From positions 1 through 64,000 of the forward strand of contig NZ_JACHWS010000005.1 in assembly GCF_014191505.1 (NCBI RefSeq): a stretch of DNA of 64,000 nucleotides, given 5' to 3'. Within the stretch, counting starts at the first letter, position 1. Each line of letters starts with the position of its first letter. The translations under genes were made by a program, and so were the position numbers. The notes below the pieces were generated by a model. The model did no database searches, was not told the DNA's origin, and saw only the letters and a list, made by a program, of their open reading frames with translations. This document shows positions 63,678 through 64,000 of this stretch, piece after piece. The DNA is from Hoyosella altamirensis. Its GTDB lineage: Bacteria > Actinomycetota > Actinomycetes > Mycobacteriales > Mycobacteriaceae.

Positions 63678-64000
63678 TACTGCTGTCCTTCTCTGGATGT
63701 GCCTTCAGTTATCTGAACAACGGCATCCTTGAATGCCATCCATCCCAACAGCGCGCATTTGACCCGAGCCGGGTATTTCGCCACCCCGGCAAATGCAATG
63801 CCGTCCCCCAGGAGATCTTCATCACCCTCGATCGTCCCTCTGCTCCCGATCATTTCCTGGAACGCACCGACGATTTTCAGCGCGTCACCCAGTGGGAGAC
63901 CGATCAGCTGGTCTGTCAGCACTGATGTCGAAGCTTGGCTGATCGAGCATCCCTGACCGTCGTAGGAGATATCGGCGACAGCATCTTGTTCGATGTGCAC
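63677..64000 (-). CDS. sufU: SufU-like iron-sulfur scaffold/sulfur transferase (5' truncated at window edge)
   Basis: 107 residues of the C-terminal part are visible. They include SYDGQGCSISQASTSVL (the second metal/sulfur Cys) and the C-terminal KCALLGW Cys with the SufU-type insertion (GTIEGDEDLLGDGI) between them. SufU receives persulfide from SufS. The N-terminal Cys lies outside the window. The reading frame is open to the window edge, so the true start is upstream on the minus strand (beyond 64000). Confidence 0.92.
   Translation of the reverse strand: MHIEQDAVADISYDGQGCSISQASTSVLTDQLIGLPLGDALKIVGAFQEMIGSRGTIEGDEDLLGDGIAFAGVAKYPARVKCALLGWMAFKDAVVQITEGTSREGQQ

Overview
The window is chromosomal DNA, high in G+C, from a mycolic-acid-producing actinobacterium (Mycobacteriales, in the Rhodococcus/Hoyosella/Dietzia/Mycobacterium range). 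The evidence is mycothiol ligase (mshC), the fabG1-inhA-hemH cluster, a RipA-type NlpC/P60 hydrolase with moxR/DUF58/VWA, acn-acnR, methylmalonyl-CoA mutase with meaB, a UppP/pyrD neighbourhood, frequent GTG/TTG starts and several probable leaderless promoters. I cannot name the genus from sequence alone. There is no rRNA, CRISPR array, transposase or prophage; one tRNA-Leu(GAG) is present.

Layout. 0-3.7 kb: a glycosyltransferase, an FhuF-like Fe-S protein, a pentapeptide-repeat protein, a YjbR protein and a HAD phosphatase. 3.7-19.5 kb is a conserved core block whose order, from memory, matches M. tuberculosis Rv2124c-Rv2141c: metH, PAC2 protein, mshC, PI3/4-kinase-like protein, DUF3090, histidine phosphatase, uppP, an lppL-like lipoprotein, pyrD, a PEBP protein and an M20 peptidase. 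A small iron/haem module interrupts it at 13.4-14.8 kb: a neocarzinostatin-fold surface protein and a haem oxygenase, divergent around an IdeR/DtxR-like palindrome.

19.7-34.1 kb is the variable part: tRNA-Leu, an HPF-like protein, a zinc-ribbon SDR that lacks the catalytic Tyr, a DUF2784/CoA-transferase pair, and a cassette of an unusual polytopic Ser/Thr kinase, a DUF4333 lipoprotein and an FHA-HTH regulator. It continues with an Acg-like nitroreductase, a TetR regulator, and a putative nucleoside salvage/uptake operon (nucleoside hydrolase, voltage-sensor-like membrane protein, complete ECF transporter).

34.1-61.1 kb is a second conserved block matching Rv1496 down to Rv1473: meaB, mutB, mutA, TVP38 protein, SPFH/NfeD pair, an Rv1486c-like protein, hemH, inhA, fabG1, VWA, DUF58, moxR, ripA, an Rv1476-like membrane protein, acn, acnR, a small HTH protein and an ABC-F ATPase. 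It carries insertions: a SatD-like gene with a membrane partner, a Baeyer-Villiger monooxygenase and a DUF3097 gene. 61.3-64 kb: an SDR with a lycopene-cyclase-like flavoprotein, then sufT and a truncated sufU at the window edge.

Functional themes are mycolate/envelope biogenesis (fabG1-inhA, ripA, moxR, uppP), iron, haem and Fe-S handling (FhuF-like protein, haem oxygenase, ferrochelatase, aconitase/AcnR, SufU/SufT), B12-dependent metabolism (metH, mutAB-meaB) and nucleoside scavenging. Convergent gene pairs are often separated by long, nearly perfect hairpins without U-tracts.
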